Part shown: positions 18,499 through 27,720 of the stretch, one piece after another
How positions within the stretch are numbered: the stretch's first letter is position 1
How the letters are laid out: each line of letters opens with the position of its first letter
NCBI RefSeq assembly: GCF_009707515.1
Contig: NZ_WLYI01000002.1
Coordinates: 186,001 to 250,000 of the forward strand
Length of the DNA stretch: 64,000 nt
Direction of reading: 5' to 3'
From: Pseudomonas karstica
Lineage (GTDB): Bacteria > Pseudomonadota > Gammaproteobacteria > Pseudomonadales > Pseudomonadaceae
Translations under genes and position numbers: made by a program
Notes under the pieces: generated by a model
The model's database searches: none
What the model was told of the DNA's origin: nothing
What the model saw: the letters and a program-made list of their open reading frames with translations, nothing else

Positions 18499-20880
18499 TC
18501 ACCAGCGATAGCTCAGACTCGTGACGACACTGCGCGCCTCACCCCGGTAGCAATAGCCTTCCTGGCAATTGATGTAGCGCTTGTCGGACAAGTTACGGGC
18601 GTTCAGGGCCAGGCGTACACCGTCCAGGCCGCTACCGAAGTCGTAATGCACACCAGCATCGATAAGGGTGTAATCCTCGTTCTTCAGGGTATTTGCGGCG
18701 TTACCATAGTTACTGCCGGTGTAGCGCGCGCCGCCGGACAACCCCAGCCCCATGGGCAGGCGGTAATCCAGCCAGAGCGAAGCCAGGTGACGCGGCACAT
18801 TCATCGGGGCCTTGCCTTCATTGCCGTCATTACTGCGGGTGACTTCAGGATCATTGAAGCTGTAGCTCGCCGTCATCCGCAGGCGTTCACTCAGGTCGGA
18901 AACAGCCTCCAGCTCCAGGCCACGGGATACCTGCTCGCCGGTCTGTATGCTGTTGAGGGGATTGGACAGGTCACGGGTCCGTACGTTGGTTTGCGTCAGG
19001 TGGTATAGCGAGGCCGTCAGCATCGTGCTGGTGCCAGGCGGCTGGTACTTGAGCCCCACTTCGTATTGCTCGCCCTTGGTCGGCTTGTAGGGTTCGCCGC
19101 TGGCGTTGGTGCCACTCTCGGGCAGGAACGACGTCGCGTAACTGGCGTAAGGTGCCAGGCCGTTGTCGAACAGGTAGAGCACGCCGAGCTGTCCGGTGGT
19201 CGCCGAATCACTCGTCTTGGTATTGTTGCCGCCCAAGTTGTCGGATCGGCGAACCTTGACCCAGTCACGGCGTAGCCCGGCTGACAGGCGCCATTGGTCG
19301 AGCTCGATCTGATCCTGCAAGTACAGGCCGCTGCGATGCTCCAACCCGTCTTCGTCAGCCAGAGGGGTTGTGGGACGATCAACGGGCTGGTGATAGTTCG
19401 GCGCGTTGCGATCGATTGACGGTGCGTCGCCCATGGCATACAACAGTGACGTGTCGATCCACGCATAGTCCATTCCGGTGACCAGGGTGTGTTGCAGGTC
19501 CCCGGTGGCGAAGCGGCTCACCAGGCGCGTATCGGTCGACAGCGATGACATGTCTTCGTAGACACCTATCGCCGAGCGGTTGAGGGTATGACCATCGCCG
19601 GAGTCGCTGGGCTGGAGGTATTGGTTGGTGGTGTCCACCTGACCGTAGCGCAGGTTCTGCTGCACGCTGAAGGTATCGTTGAACGCGTGTTCGAACTCAT
19701 AACCGAGCGTCCACTGGCGTTGTTCGAGCTTGTCAAAGTACTCGTCACCCTGCCAGAAGTTGGTGAGGTGGTCGCCCTCCTGATACAGCATCGGCGAAGC
19801 GCCAGTCTCACGCTCCTGATACTGAGCAAGCACTGTCAGGCGGGTGTCGGGATCAATCTGCCAACTCAGCGAAGGCGCCAGCAGGCGAGTATCGTTGTTC
19901 AGTTGTTCGATATAATTCTCTGCATCGCGGTACACGCCAACCGTACGGAACAGCACATCCCCCGCCTCATCCAGGTGCCCACCCACATCGAACTGCGCCT
20001 GTTGGTGGTTGTAGTTGCCGGACTGCACCTGCACTTCATTTTTCGCCAATAGGCTCGGACGCTTGCTCACCCGATTGACCATGCCGCCTGGGCTGATCTG
20101 CCCATAAAGAACCGATGCCGGCCCCTTGAGCACTTCAATGCGCTCCAAATTATAGGCCTCGGTGGAGTACAAGGACAGCCAGCCACTGCCGGGCTGGCGC
20201 AGGCCATCGAGAAAGTCGGCACCGATGGTGGTCTCGAAACCACGGACACTGATCATGTCGAAGCGTGGGTCCAGCCCTGAGCTGCCCACCCGCACACCCG
20301 CGCTGTATGCGACGGCATCTTCGACCCTGTCGACCTTGCGGTCAGCGATCTGCTCGGCCGTTACCACACTGATGCTCTGAGGCGTTTCCAGGATCGGCTT
20401 GTCCGTCTTGGTGGCGCTGCTGGCATTGCTGGCGAAATAGCCCTCCACTGGCGCGAACGCACTCTGAACCGCGGTGGCATTGATGTTGGTGGGTGCGAGT
20501 TGATAGCTTGAGTCGGTCTTGCCGGGCAGCACCACATAGCCGGACGAGGTCTTTTGCGCGACCAGGCCGCTACCGGCAAGCAGCTTCGCCAGGCCTTCTT
20601 CCAGCGAGCCACCGCCCGGCTGGCCTGGGCTGCTCAGACCGCGCACCGCTTGCGGGGAGTACGACAAGGTGATATTGGCTTGCTCGGCGAAGGTGCTGAG
20701 CGCCTGCTGCAGCGACCCGGCGGGGATACTCGGGGCCGTTTGCCCAGTCGCCGGCGATGCCGCCTGAATCGGCAGACTCACCGCCCCACCAAGCAAGGTC
20801 AACGCCAGACAAACGGCCCTTGGTAGAGTACGGGGTCGGAACGGGGCAGAGGTACGCAAAGGCTGTCTGGCAAGGAACAT
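18499..20880 (-). CDS. TonB-dependent siderophore receptor with N-terminal signalling domain
   Basis: About 793 residues from the ATG at 20880; in-frame starts at 20892, 20907 and 20928 are possible. After a signal peptide comes an STN (secretin/TonB N-terminal) domain (IPAGSLQQALSTFAEQANITLSYSP). Then follow a plug (ETPQSISVVTAEQIADRKV; VLKGPASVLYGQ) and a 22-strand barrel ending in SLSYRW with terminal aromatic. The STN domain marks a transducing receptor (FecA, FpvA type), which signals through the adjacent FecR to FecI. It probably imports a ferric siderophore; the downstream esterase suggests a hydrolysable one. Confidence 0.9.
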   Translation of the reverse strand: MFLARQPLRTSAPFRPRTLPRAVCLALTLLGGAVSLPIQAASPATGQTAPSIPAGSLQQALSTFAEQANITLSYSPQAVRGLSSPGQPGGGSLEEGLAKLLAGSGLVAQKTSSGYVVLPGKTDSSYQLAPTNINATAVQSAFAPVEGYFASNASSATKTDKPILETPQSISVVTAEQIADRKVDRVEDAVAYSAGVRVGSSGLDPRFDMISVRGFETTIGADFLDGLRQPGSGWLSLYSTEAYNLERIEVLKGPASVLYGQISPGGMVNRVSKRPSLLAKNEVQVQSGNYNHQQAQFDVGGHLDEAGDVLFRTVGVYRDAENYIEQLNNDTRLLAPSLSWQIDPDTRLTVLAQYQERETGASPMLYQEGDHLTNFWQGDEYFDKLEQRQWTLGYEFEHAFNDTFSVQQNLRYGQVDTTNQYLQPSDSGDGHTLNRSAIGVYEDMSSLSTDTRLVSRFATGDLQHTLVTGMDYAWIDTSLLYAMGDAPSIDRNAPNYHQPVDRPTTPLADEDGLEHRSGLYLQDQIELDQWRLSAGLRRDWVKVRRSDNLGGNNTKTSDSATTGQLGVLYLFDNGLAPYASYATSFLPESGTNASGEPYKPTKGEQYEVGLKYQPPGTSTMLTASLYHLTQTNVRTRDLSNPLNSIQTGEQVSRGLELEAVSDLSERLRMTASYSFNDPEVTRSNDGNEGKAPMNVPRHLASLWLDYRLPMGLGLSGGARYTGSNYGNAANTLKNEDYTLIDAGVHYDFGSGLDGVRLALNARNLSDKRYINCQEGYCYRGEARSVVTSLSYRW

Positions 20881-20945
20881 GATGGTATCCATTGAGGAAG
20901 TGATCATTCCTAACCGGACGAACCGCAAAAGTCCGACAACTTATT

Positions 20946-21875
20946 TTACGCCAACGGCATGATGCGTACCCACCAGCGGGTGCGCTCGACGATGTGTACC
21001 GGCAGCAGATGAGTGATGTTGCGCAGCATGACCGCCGGCTCATCCAGGTGGAAAACCCCGGACAGGCGCAAATCGGCCACCGTGTTATCACAGCCCAACC
21101 AGCCCTGACGATAACGTCCAGCCTCAGCCAGGAAGTCGACCAGGCGGATATCGTTGACCACCAACAGGCCGCGGGTCCAGGCGAAGGGATCGAGCGCCCT
21201 CTTGCCCAACACCGTCATCTGCGTTGGGTGAATGCCCAGCCCATTACCCGCTTGCAGACGGCGCTGCCCGAACGTAGTGGAAATCAACACTTCACCGCGC
21301 TCGACGTGGATTTCGCTGTAGCCATCACGCTCGCGCAGCACCGCCCTCGCCTGCCTGCCCTCACACTCACCAAAACGGCAGCGCACACGCCAGCCGGCGC
21401 CATCCACCAGCACCTCGCCAGTACGCAGCACCCACTCGCGCCCCAGTACGTCCACTGCACTGCCTGTATTTAGCATCAGCTCGGCGCCAGCGCCCAAATC
21501 AACCCGACGACGCTCGCCGGTGGTCGTGGCAAAGTCGCTACGCCAGGCGGGCGGCGCTGTCGTGACCAGCAACGTTGCACTGCCTGCCGCCAGGCCAAGG
21601 CCGAGTAACTTCAGCGTGCGTCGACGGCTTAGATCAGCCTCGGCACGTCGCAACAGGGGGATGGTTCGTGCGGCATCGGGCAACTGACTGACCTGGAACA
21701 ACCCGCCTACCTGCTGCAAGCGTTGCCAGGCCAGCTCATGTCGGGCGTCGTGGCACCGCCAGTCGTGCAACTGCCTATGCAGCTCGGCATTGCTGGCATT
21801 GGCCCGCAAGCGCATCTGCCACTCAATGGCCGTGCGTATGATTTCCTCCGGTAGCCGCTCGGCAGTCGCACTCAC
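20946..21875 (-). CDS. fecR: FecR-family anti-sigma factor / sensor
   Basis: 309 residues. The N-terminal cytoplasmic FecR domain has the DWRCHDARHELAWQRL pattern. One membrane segment follows near residues 85-105 (LKLLGLGLAAGSATLLVTT), with RRTLKLLG resembling a twin-arginine-like start. The periplasmic domain (TTGERRRVDLGAGAELMLNTGS) contacts the receptor signalling domain. It overlaps fecI by 4 bp. Role: holds or activates FecI when the receptor binds its siderophore. Confidence 0.9.
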   Translation of the reverse strand: MSATAERLPEEIIRTAIEWQMRLRANASNAELHRQLHDWRCHDARHELAWQRLQQVGGLFQVSQLPDAARTIPLLRRAEADLSRRRTLKLLGLGLAAGSATLLVTTAPPAWRSDFATTTGERRRVDLGAGAELMLNTGSAVDVLGREWVLRTGEVLVDGAGWRVRCRFGECEGRQARAVLRERDGYSEIHVERGEVLISTTFGQRRLQAGNGLGIHPTQMTVLGKRALDPFAWTRGLLVVNDIRLVDFLAEAGRYRQGWLGCDNTVADLRLSGVFHLDEPAVMLRNITHLLPVHIVERTRWWVRIMPLA

Positions 21876-22390
21876 TGCGACCCCTCAAAACACACTCGAT
21901 AGCAATGCAACAGGGCGCTCGCCACATGACGCTCCACGGTACGGCTGGAAACGCCCAGCGTCTGAGCCACCTGTGCATGGCTCATGTCACCGAGCTGATA
22001 CAGCAAAAAGGCTTCGCGCACTGCCGGCTTGAGCCCCTCAAGCAACTGCGCGATGCGCTCCAGGCATTGCAGCGCCTCATGACGAACCTCAGGTGATGGA
22101 TGGCTAGCCTCGGGCAACTGCGCCAGTGCCTCAAGATAGGCTCGCTCCAACGCATCGCGACGCCAGTGGTCGATCACCAAGCCGCGGGCAATACGCACCA
22201 GCAGCGCACGCGGAGCACGAGCGCTGATTGGCTGACCGCGCACCAACAAACGCACAAAGGTGTCCTGGACTAAATCCGCCGCTTGCTGCGAGCACCCCAA
22301 CGAGCGCCACAACCAGCCCTGCAGCCAGCCGCGCTGGGTGCCATACAAAATATCGAGAGAAACGATCGAATCCGTTTCATGGAGCGACAT
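21872..22390 (-). CDS. fecI: FecI-family ECF sigma factor
   Basis: 172 residues from the ATG at 22390 (MSLHETDS) behind AGAGGCG; the upstream extension to 22426 has no family match. Region 2 (AADLVQDTFVRLL) and region 4 (LPAVREAFLLYQLGDMSHAQVAQTLGVSSRTVERHV, allowing small changes) are clear. It should transcribe the receptor and esterase genes downstream when signalled by FecR. FecI, FecR, receptor and esterase form one run of four minus-strand genes. Confidence 0.9.
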   Translation of the reverse strand: MSLHETDSIVSLDILYGTQRGWLQGWLWRSLGCSQQAADLVQDTFVRLLVRGQPISARAPRALLVRIARGLVIDHWRRDALERAYLEALAQLPEASHPSPEVRHEALQCLERIAQLLEGLKPAVREAFLLYQLGDMSHAQVAQTLGVSSRTVERHVASALLHCYRVCFEGSQ

Positions 22391-22453
22391 GGAACGCCTC
22401 TGGCAGACAAACACGGAAAACGCCATGAATGGACATGACGGACGCGCGCACGA

Positions 22454-22474
22454 TAAACGCGAATCGTTCCTATT
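22454..22474 (-). promoter_or_regulatory. Weak Fur-box-like site upstream of fecI
   Basis: AACGCGAATCGTTCC within 22455-22469 matches about 9 of 15 inner Fur positions, 64-84 bp before the fecI start. Weak match; position supports it. Confidence 0.3.
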
Positions 22475-22744
22475 ACAACCTTTTCGACTGCACTCCTCGA
22501 CCGCTCATCCAGGGTTTGTGCTAAAGGGCACCGACAGAACCAGGCGTTGCCCCCTCTCCTTGACCGCCACCGTGGTCGTTGAAAGCGACACAGCGAAGTT
22601 CTTCTGCGTCATGCATCTTCCTCAAGGCAGATGTTTTTCTATGGGTGATTGCGGTGATATTTTTTGCCTTTGCCATCCTTTCAAGCCTTGCGCTCAAACA
22701 CCTTGAGCGGCGCTAAAGGCAACGCTGAGGCATTTCTCAGGCAC

Positions 22745-22776
22745 AAAAAAAAACCACTCATTGAGTGGCTTTTTTC
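22745..22776 (-). terminator. Strong terminator, probably the original tRNA-Gly terminator
   Basis: Stem CCACTC/GAGTGG with a 3-nt loop, flanked by A9 on the left and T6 on the right, so it works in both directions. On the minus strand it lies 6-7 nt after the tRNA-Gly 3'-end copy at 22783-22804. That is the spacing expected for the terminator that once followed the intact tRNA. Confidence 0.8.
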
Positions 22777-22782
22777 TGAATC

Positions 22783-22804
22783 TTGGAGCGGGAAACGAGA
22801 CTCG
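22783..22804 (-). repeat. Attachment-site copy: 22-bp tRNA-Gly 3' end
   Basis: Exact copy of 62746-62767, which covers the last 21 bases of tRNA-Gly (including CCA) plus one flanking base, in the same orientation. Identity stops sharply after 22804. Duplicated tRNA 3' ends are the signature of tyrosine-integrase insertion. This is the distal attachment site of the island. Confidence 0.85.
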
Positions 22805-23405
22805 CATCTAGCGTCCGACCCATTAAAATCTAAGGGGTTTATTTTCTTGCCTAAGCAGGAAAAGACTTAATTCTGGACTTGTTTTTGAGGTGCATCAAGA
22901 GCCCATTACGCGCTGCATCCAACCAATTACCTAACGCTTTGACCGAGGTATCCAACTGTCAAGCCGCTTCGCCTCGGCCTAGGGAGCCGGTCCAGCCCGA
23001 CGTCAGCCCCTGTGTCTGCAGGAGTGGCGCCATCAAATTCATGCCCTCGAAGGACGATCTGTCAGCGGCATAAAAAACCGGGCTGTACTCTGACAGCCAC
23101 TCATCAAGTGGCATCCAGTTGTCGTGTGCAGACTCAACCTCAAGAGAGGCTCCGGGAGTAGCATATGTAATCATTCTTACCACACCGAGGTGGAAACACA
23201 TCGTAAGCGTTCCGGCAATACATCTCGCGGCCCATTACCAAGTGTTACGGTGTTCACAGTCTGAAGCACAGCGCCTCGGCCAATTTCCGATCAATAAAAT
23301 CGACCCATAGCAGACACTTAACGTCTCATTTAAGACGTGCGGGATTGCATGTATGGTGCCAGTGCTTACGGCAATTCATGCGCATTCCCGCACTTTCGGG
23401 CTCTG
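22805..23405. other. Left island end, no intact gene
   Basis: Holds a sequence related to the relic at 14040-14095 and one possible gene remnant at 22959-23174. No promoter or RNA recognised. More AT-rich than the flanking chromosome. Confidence 0.4.
22959..23174 (-). pseudogene. Possible gene fragment of unknown function
   Basis: A 71-codon frame with protein-like composition (DNWMPLDEWLSEYSPVFYAA then DRSSFEGMNLMAP). It has no clear ribosome site and ends abruptly, so it is probably a piece of a longer protein. I do not recognise the family with confidence. Confidence 0.3.
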
Positions 23406-23924
23406 CTAAAAGCTCCACTCCTCAGCCCGAACTAGCTGGCAGAACGGCCCATCAAGAGTTGCATTGTGATGAGCAACGATGTCCTCAGCTTTCATCACTG
23501 GCGTGTCTGAACAGGTATGGCCTTCGGCGATGAGTACCGCATCGAAGCCAAGATCACGAGCAGCACGGCAGGTGCTGTCGACGCAGTATTGAGTTTTCAT
23601 CCCAGTGACTACCACACCGGTAGCGCCACAAGAGCGCAAACTGTCAGCTAGGTCGGTCATTTCAAAAGCATTGGGGCGCCGTTTTTCGAACACCACTTCT
23701 CCACCCAGCAGCTTCAGTTCCTGTGCAACCATCGTGAGCGGGCTGCCTGGTTCGATTGGAGATCCAGCGGGCCCGATGTGGCGCGCGAGAAAAATCGGAG
23801 CGCCTGCGCTGCGTGCTTTATCCATCAGGGTATTCAGTGTTTCCAACAACTCTTCGCCGCGCCATAGTTTTTCCGGGCCGTGAACTAGCCCGACTTGGAT
23901 ATCGAGTATCAACAGGGCGTACAT
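23406..23924 (-). CDS. Isochorismatase-family cysteine hydrolase
   Basis: 172 residues from the ATG at 23924, behind AGGAG with 8-nt spacing. The catalytic triad of the family is visible: aspartate in LLILDIQ, lysine in VFEKRRPNAF, and cysteine in GMKTQYCVDSTCRAARDLGF. Members hydrolyse amides or vinyl ethers (nicotinamidase, isochorismatase, carbamoylsarcosine amidase); the true substrate is unknown. An attenuator with a threonine-rich leader peptide lies directly upstream, so threonine supply may control it. The terminator ends 42 bp before this start. Confidence 0.85.
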   Translation of the reverse strand: MYALLILDIQVGLVHGPEKLWRGEELLETLNTLMDKARSAGAPIFLARHIGPAGSPIEPGSPLTMVAQELKLLGGEVVFEKRRPNAFEMTDLADSLRSCGATGVVVTGMKTQYCVDSTCRAARDLGFDAVLIAEGHTCSDTPVMKAEDIVAHHNATLDGPFCQLVRAEEWSF

Positions 23925-23965
23925 GGGTGCATCTCCTTGCGTTTGAGCCAGCGACACAAGGGCAT

Positions 23966-23998
23966 AAAAAAGGCCCTGTCCATCGCTGGCGGGCCTTT
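23966..23998 (-). terminator. Attenuator terminator upstream of the isochorismatase-family gene
   Basis: An 8-bp stem, AAAGGCCC (23969-23976) and GGGCCTTT (23991-23998), with a 14-nt loop, is followed on the minus strand by a six-T tract. It lies 20 nt after the stop of a threonine-rich leader and before the hydrolase start. Stem, U-tract and leader together indicate transcription attenuation. Confidence 0.75.
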
Positions 23999-24018
23999 GA
24001 AGTTCGTCTGCTATTGGC

Positions 24019-24090
24019 TCACGAAACCTCGCACGCTCCGCTTTCAGCGGTCGTGGTGGTGGTAGTCGAGGTGAGGCAATAGGTAGTCAT
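24019..24090 (-). CDS. Threonine-rich leader peptide (23 residues)
   Basis: ATG at 24090, TGA at 24019-24021. The peptide MTTYCLTSTTTTTTAESGAC, then EVS, has 9 threonines of 23, six of them in a row (residues 9-14). A hairpin, CCGCT-GAA-AGCGG, lies directly after the threonine run (24038-24050). Longer pairing of CTCACCTCG with CGAGG and GTGAG is also possible. This matches the logic of the E. coli thr operon leader, where ribosome stalling at Thr codons prevents terminator formation. The ribosome site is weak. No close homologue is known to me upstream of an isochorismatase-family gene. Confidence 0.65.
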   Translation of the reverse strand: MTTYCLTSTTTTTTAESGACEVS

Positions 24091-24197
24091 GGATCGACAC
24101 TAGCAATATTGCAGCGAGCTGACAAGCCAGGATCCTAGAGTGAGTGCTTTTGGCGGATAGGTTAGTATAAATTTACGGAAATCAGGTCTTGTGTAAC

Positions 24198-25724
24198 TTA
24201 GGCGGGCTGCCAGTTATGCGGCAGCAACTGGTCTATTTCACTCGCCCGCTGCGTCGGAAGGCGCGTGAGAACATCCTTCAGGTAAATATACGGATCATGC
24301 CCGTTGAGACGCGCCGATTGGATCAAACTCATGATCGCCGCCGCACGTTTTCCGCTGCGTAACGACCCTGCGAAGAGCCAGTTCTTGCGTCCAAGAGCCC
24401 AAGGTCGTATCTGGTTCTCGGCCCAATTGTTGTCAATGGGTACGGCGCCGTCATCAAGGTAGCGCGACAGCGCTGCCCAGCGTTTCAGGCTGTAATCCAG
24501 CGCTCTGCTGATAGCCGAACCTTCGGACACCAGGTCGCGCTGTGCGATCATCCAGGCATGCAGCGCATCCATTACCTGTACGGATTTCTCTTGCCGTATT
24601 AGGCGCCGTAAATCCGGCTTCAGATCGCGAACTTCGCTCTCGATTTCGTAAAGCAATTGGATGTAGCGCAAGGCCTGTTCGGCCAGCGTGCTCTTGTTGG
24701 TGGCATGCAGTTCGAAGAACTTGCGCCGCGCATGGGCCATGCAACCGATCTCGGTCACACCGAGTTCGAAACTGGCCTTGTAGCCACCAAAATCATCACA
24801 CACCAGCTTGCCCTTCCAGTCTTGCAGGAAGTTGCGAGCATGCTCTCCGGCGCGGCTGGGGCTGAAATCGTAAACGACAGCCGCTGTTTCGCAGAACTGA
24901 CTGGTGGCGTAGGCCCAAACATAGGAACGGTGGGTTTTCTTCGAGCCTGGAGCGAGCATCTGCACCGGTGTTTCATCGGCGTGGACGACCTGCTGCCCGA
25001 GCACTACGTCGCGCAGAGCATCGACCAGAGGCTGCAACTGCACGCCAGTTACGCCAACCCATTGAGCCAACGTTGAACGTGGAATCGCCAAGCCCGCTCG
25101 ACCGAAAATCGATTCCTGGCGGTAAAGCGGAAGATGGTCGGCAAACTTGGCGATCATGACGTGGGCAAGTAGTCCGGCAGTCGGGATGCCCTTGTCGATG
25201 ATCTGTGCCGGAACCGGTGCCTGGATCAGCTTTTCGCAGTCATCGCAGACCCATTTGCCACGCACGTGGCGTTCAACGGTAAACACGCCAGGCGTGTAGT
25301 CCAGCTTCTCGCTGAAGTCCTCACCGATGCGTTTTAGTGCGCAGCCACAGGGGCAGTGAGTGTTGTCAGGTTCGTGATGGATCAAAGTGCGTGGAAATTC
25401 GGCTGGTAACGCAGTGCGCTTGGGCTTTTGTTTTTTCTCGGTCGCCGCTGGCACTGTTTGCAAGGCCTGAAGCTCTGCTTCAATCGCTGCGATATCGGTA
25501 TCGATCAGGTCATCGAGCAAACTGGCCTGCTCAGGATTCATCTGCTCGCTGCGCTTGGCAAACTTCAAGCGCTTGAGCTGCGCGATCTCGAAGGTCAGTT
25601 TCTCGATGACTGTTTGATCACGGTTGATTTTCTTGCCCATCGTGTCGACTTGCAACAGCAACTGCGCTGCCAAAGCACGCAGTTGGTCGGGGGACATTTG
25701 GTCGAGATTGGACGAAGAAGTCAT
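24198..25724 (-). CDS. tnpC: IS66 transposase TnpC
   Basis: 508 residues, full length. An N-terminal leucine-rich coiled coil (LRALAAQLLLQVDTMGKKI) is followed by a zinc-binding segment (CPCGCALKRIGEDF, KWVCDDCEKLI). The DDE catalytic core includes VHADETPVQM, VCDDFGGYKA, and WAENQIRPWALGRKNWLFAGS. It ends with the IS66 C-terminal domain. The same C-terminal domain recurs as a fragment at 61156-61353. Confidence 0.95.
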   Translation of the reverse strand: MTSSSNLDQMSPDQLRALAAQLLLQVDTMGKKINRDQTVIEKLTFEIAQLKRLKFAKRSEQMNPEQASLLDDLIDTDIAAIEAELQALQTVPAATEKKQKPKRTALPAEFPRTLIHHEPDNTHCPCGCALKRIGEDFSEKLDYTPGVFTVERHVRGKWVCDDCEKLIQAPVPAQIIDKGIPTAGLLAHVMIAKFADHLPLYRQESIFGRAGLAIPRSTLAQWVGVTGVQLQPLVDALRDVVLGQQVVHADETPVQMLAPGSKKTHRSYVWAYATSQFCETAAVVYDFSPSRAGEHARNFLQDWKGKLVCDDFGGYKASFELGVTEIGCMAHARRKFFELHATNKSTLAEQALRYIQLLYEIESEVRDLKPDLRRLIRQEKSVQVMDALHAWMIAQRDLVSEGSAISRALDYSLKRWAALSRYLDDGAVPIDNNWAENQIRPWALGRKNWLFAGSLRSGKRAAAIMSLIQSARLNGHDPYIYLKDVLTRLPTQRASEIDQLLPHNWQPA

Positions 25725-25785
25725 GCTCCGGATTTTGCCAGAGCAGGCGCTTCGCGGCGATAGACCGATAGGCTAATGGCAGCCG

Positions 25786-26121
25786 TCAAAGCAGTGTGAT
25801 CGAGCCTCCAGAACCTGCGCGTTGCCATGGCAGACCCAGCACCAATGCCTGGAGTTGCTCGGTATCCAGTTCCACTTCAGAGCCATGGCGAATGCCAGGC
25901 CAGTGAAACTTGCCTTGGTTCAACCGGCGCGCCGCCAGCCATATTCCGAAGCCGTCATGCACCAGCACTTTCATGCGATTGGCGCGGCGGTTGGCGAACA
26001 GATAAGCATTGTGCGGCTTCGCCGCACCGAACACCGCAACCACCTTGGCTAACGCCGTTTCGGTACCCGCGCGCATGTCCATCGGCTCAGTGGCGAGCCA
26101 GATGGAGTCGATGCGAATCAT
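25786..26121 (-). CDS. tnpB: IS66 accessory protein TnpB
   Basis: 111 residues with the IS66 Orf2 pattern MRAGTETALAKVV, AYLFANRRANRMKVLVHDGFGIWLAARRLNQGKF. Overlaps tnpA by 4 bp. Needed for transposition in this family; exact role is not settled. Confidence 0.95.
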   Translation of the reverse strand: MIRIDSIWLATEPMDMRAGTETALAKVVAVFGAAKPHNAYLFANRRANRMKVLVHDGFGIWLAARRLNQGKFHWPGIRHGSEVELDTEQLQALVLGLPWQRAGSGGSITLL

Positions 26122-26453
26122 CGCAGAAGGTCTCTAAGAAAGGTCGCGCAGGCAGCAGCATTTTCAGTGGGCCAGTTCACTTTGGCGGTGCCTCGCGGGT
26201 GCTGTATTTCAACGCAAATATTCGATGATGATGAGTGGGGTGTTGCCCCGGCCAGCGGCACGGGTAACGGAATAAATGCAGGTTGCAGCGCTGTGCTTTT
26301 CTGCGCTTGCAGGCGAATCCATTTGTGGACGAGGTTTGCATTGAGGCTATGGTTGAGCGCGATGCTGGCAATCGAAGCGCCGGGATCGGCACACTCTTGA
26401 ATGACCTGGGCTTTGAAGGACTTGGAATAGGAACGGCGTGTTGGCTGCATGAA
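26118..26453 (-). CDS. tnpA: IS66 accessory protein TnpA
   Basis: 111 residues from the ATG at 26453 (MQPTRRSYSKSFKAQVI). It has a Tnp-type helix-turn-helix (ASIASIALNHSLNANLVHKWIRL). The longer frame to 26486 would start outside the usual IS66 reading frame. First gene of the element. Confidence 0.9.
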   Translation of the reverse strand, partial: FMQPTRRSYSKSFKAQVIQECADPGASIASIALNHSLNANLVHKWIRLQAQKSTALQPAFIPLPVPLAGATPHSSSSNICVEIQHPRGTAKVNWPTENAAACATFLRDLLR

Positions 26454-26460
26454 ATACCCG

Positions 26461-27267
26461 CTTAAAAGGCTAGAACTGGTGCCCACTTAAATTTAAGTGC
26501 ACACCATGTCTTGGCTTTGTGGGGCTGGGTAGATGACTTGGCCGGACGCATACAACACATCTCCACAGCACCATCGAGGTGTGCAACGGAAAAAGCCATG
26601 CGCCCCACGCCAGGCTCGACCTGAAAGCCCAATAGCTCCCATTCAGCCAGCCGGGAGTAACAGTCACGACCTTGGGGCGCAGCACGATATCGAAGCCTGG
26701 GGTTAGTTTTGAACCCTTGTCACGGCCAGTTGGCTGCAATGACCACATTGGGCAGGCAGAGTAACTTGGTAGCAATTCGCACCTGATCCAGCTGCGTTGC
26801 AGTGATGGGAGCATCGCCGGAAATCCGCGTATTTAACGTTTGAATCCACTCGACGAAGTCTGGAGTGGAGAGGCGCTGATTACTCCTAATACGCGAGCTA
26901 CTACTCGCTCCCACCGTTTCACGAATGTGCCCGTTATGTAGTGCATCCCACGCTTAGCAGCGATAACCAGCAGGCTAAGAATGAGTGGGCCTAGAGGATG
27001 AATTTATTTCCTCTCAATTAAAAGGTCACGGATGCCAGCTACCGCAGCTTGAACTTCCAACGCATACCAGGCAGAGCCTACGCACCATTTCAAGTAGGCG
27101 CCAGCGAACGAGGTCGTCTGAAATAAGCGCTTGGACTATCGAAATATTGTCCACTAAGAACTTCCCTTTTCGAGCTAGGCAGGCATCATCATTGTTGATA
27201 CTGTCGAAAAATTCATGTGCAGAACTGTAGTTATAATCGGGAGTTTTGCGACGAATAAAGAGAGCGG
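26461..27267. other. Gene-poor stretch with uncertain fragments
   Basis: About 800 bp without a gene I can support. Minus-strand frames at 26720-26914 (TPDFVEWIQTLNTRISGDA) and 27026-27301 (SSAHEFFDSINNDDACLARK) have protein-like composition but no start signal or known family. They may be remains of genes cut by the IS66 insertion. Confidence 0.35.
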
Positions 27268-27720
27268 ATGACGATGGAAAATCCGCTTGGTATTGGCCCA
27301 CATAACGGCAAAGGGTTTGATTTGATGATGTCTGGAAACATGACGCTGCAAGCGTTCTATCGCGCCTACCTAGACTGCCTGAATCGCCAAGATTGGGATG
27401 CGCTAGGGCGGTATGTTGCCGACGATGCCAAACACAATGGCCGACCGTTTGGGCTGTCAGGCTACCGCTCGATGCTGATCAAGGATTTCGAGGATATTCC
27501 CGATCTACGTTTCGTCATCGATCGTCTGGCGTGTGACTCGCCGCTTATTGCTGTGAGGCTATTGTTCAATTGCTCACCAAAAGGATACTTCCTTGGCCTG
27601 AAGATCAACGGTCGGCGCATTTCCTTCGCAGAGAACGTGTTTTACGAGGTAAAGGATGGCAAGATTGCCGATGTGCTCTCCGTCATCGATAAAACCGCCA
27701 TCGAAGATCAGATCACTTGA
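27268..27720 (+). CDS. SnoaL-like / ester cyclase family protein
   Basis: 150 residues; starts at 27325, 27328 or 27340 are also possible and would remove an N-terminal part with no family match. The body shows the NTF2-like fold pattern: AFYRAYLDCLNRQDWDALGRYVADDAKHNG, then FEDIPDLRFVIDRL, and ENVFYEVKDGKIADVLSVIDK. The family includes polyketide cyclases and many small proteins of unknown role. No operon partner. Function here unknown. Confidence 0.7.
   Translation: MTMENPLGIGPHNGKGFDLMMSGNMTLQAFYRAYLDCLNRQDWDALGRYVADDAKHNGRPFGLSGYRSMLIKDFEDIPDLRFVIDRLACDSPLIAVRLLFNCSPKGYFLGLKINGRRISFAENVFYEVKDGKIADVLSVIDKTAIEDQIT

Larger units (their letters stand above)
24190..26460 (-). mobile_element. 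IS66-family insertion sequence
   Basis: The three-gene order tnpA-tnpB-tnpC is intact. I could not find matching terminal inverted repeats or the expected 8-bp target duplication by eye, so the ends given are only approximate. Confidence 0.7.
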
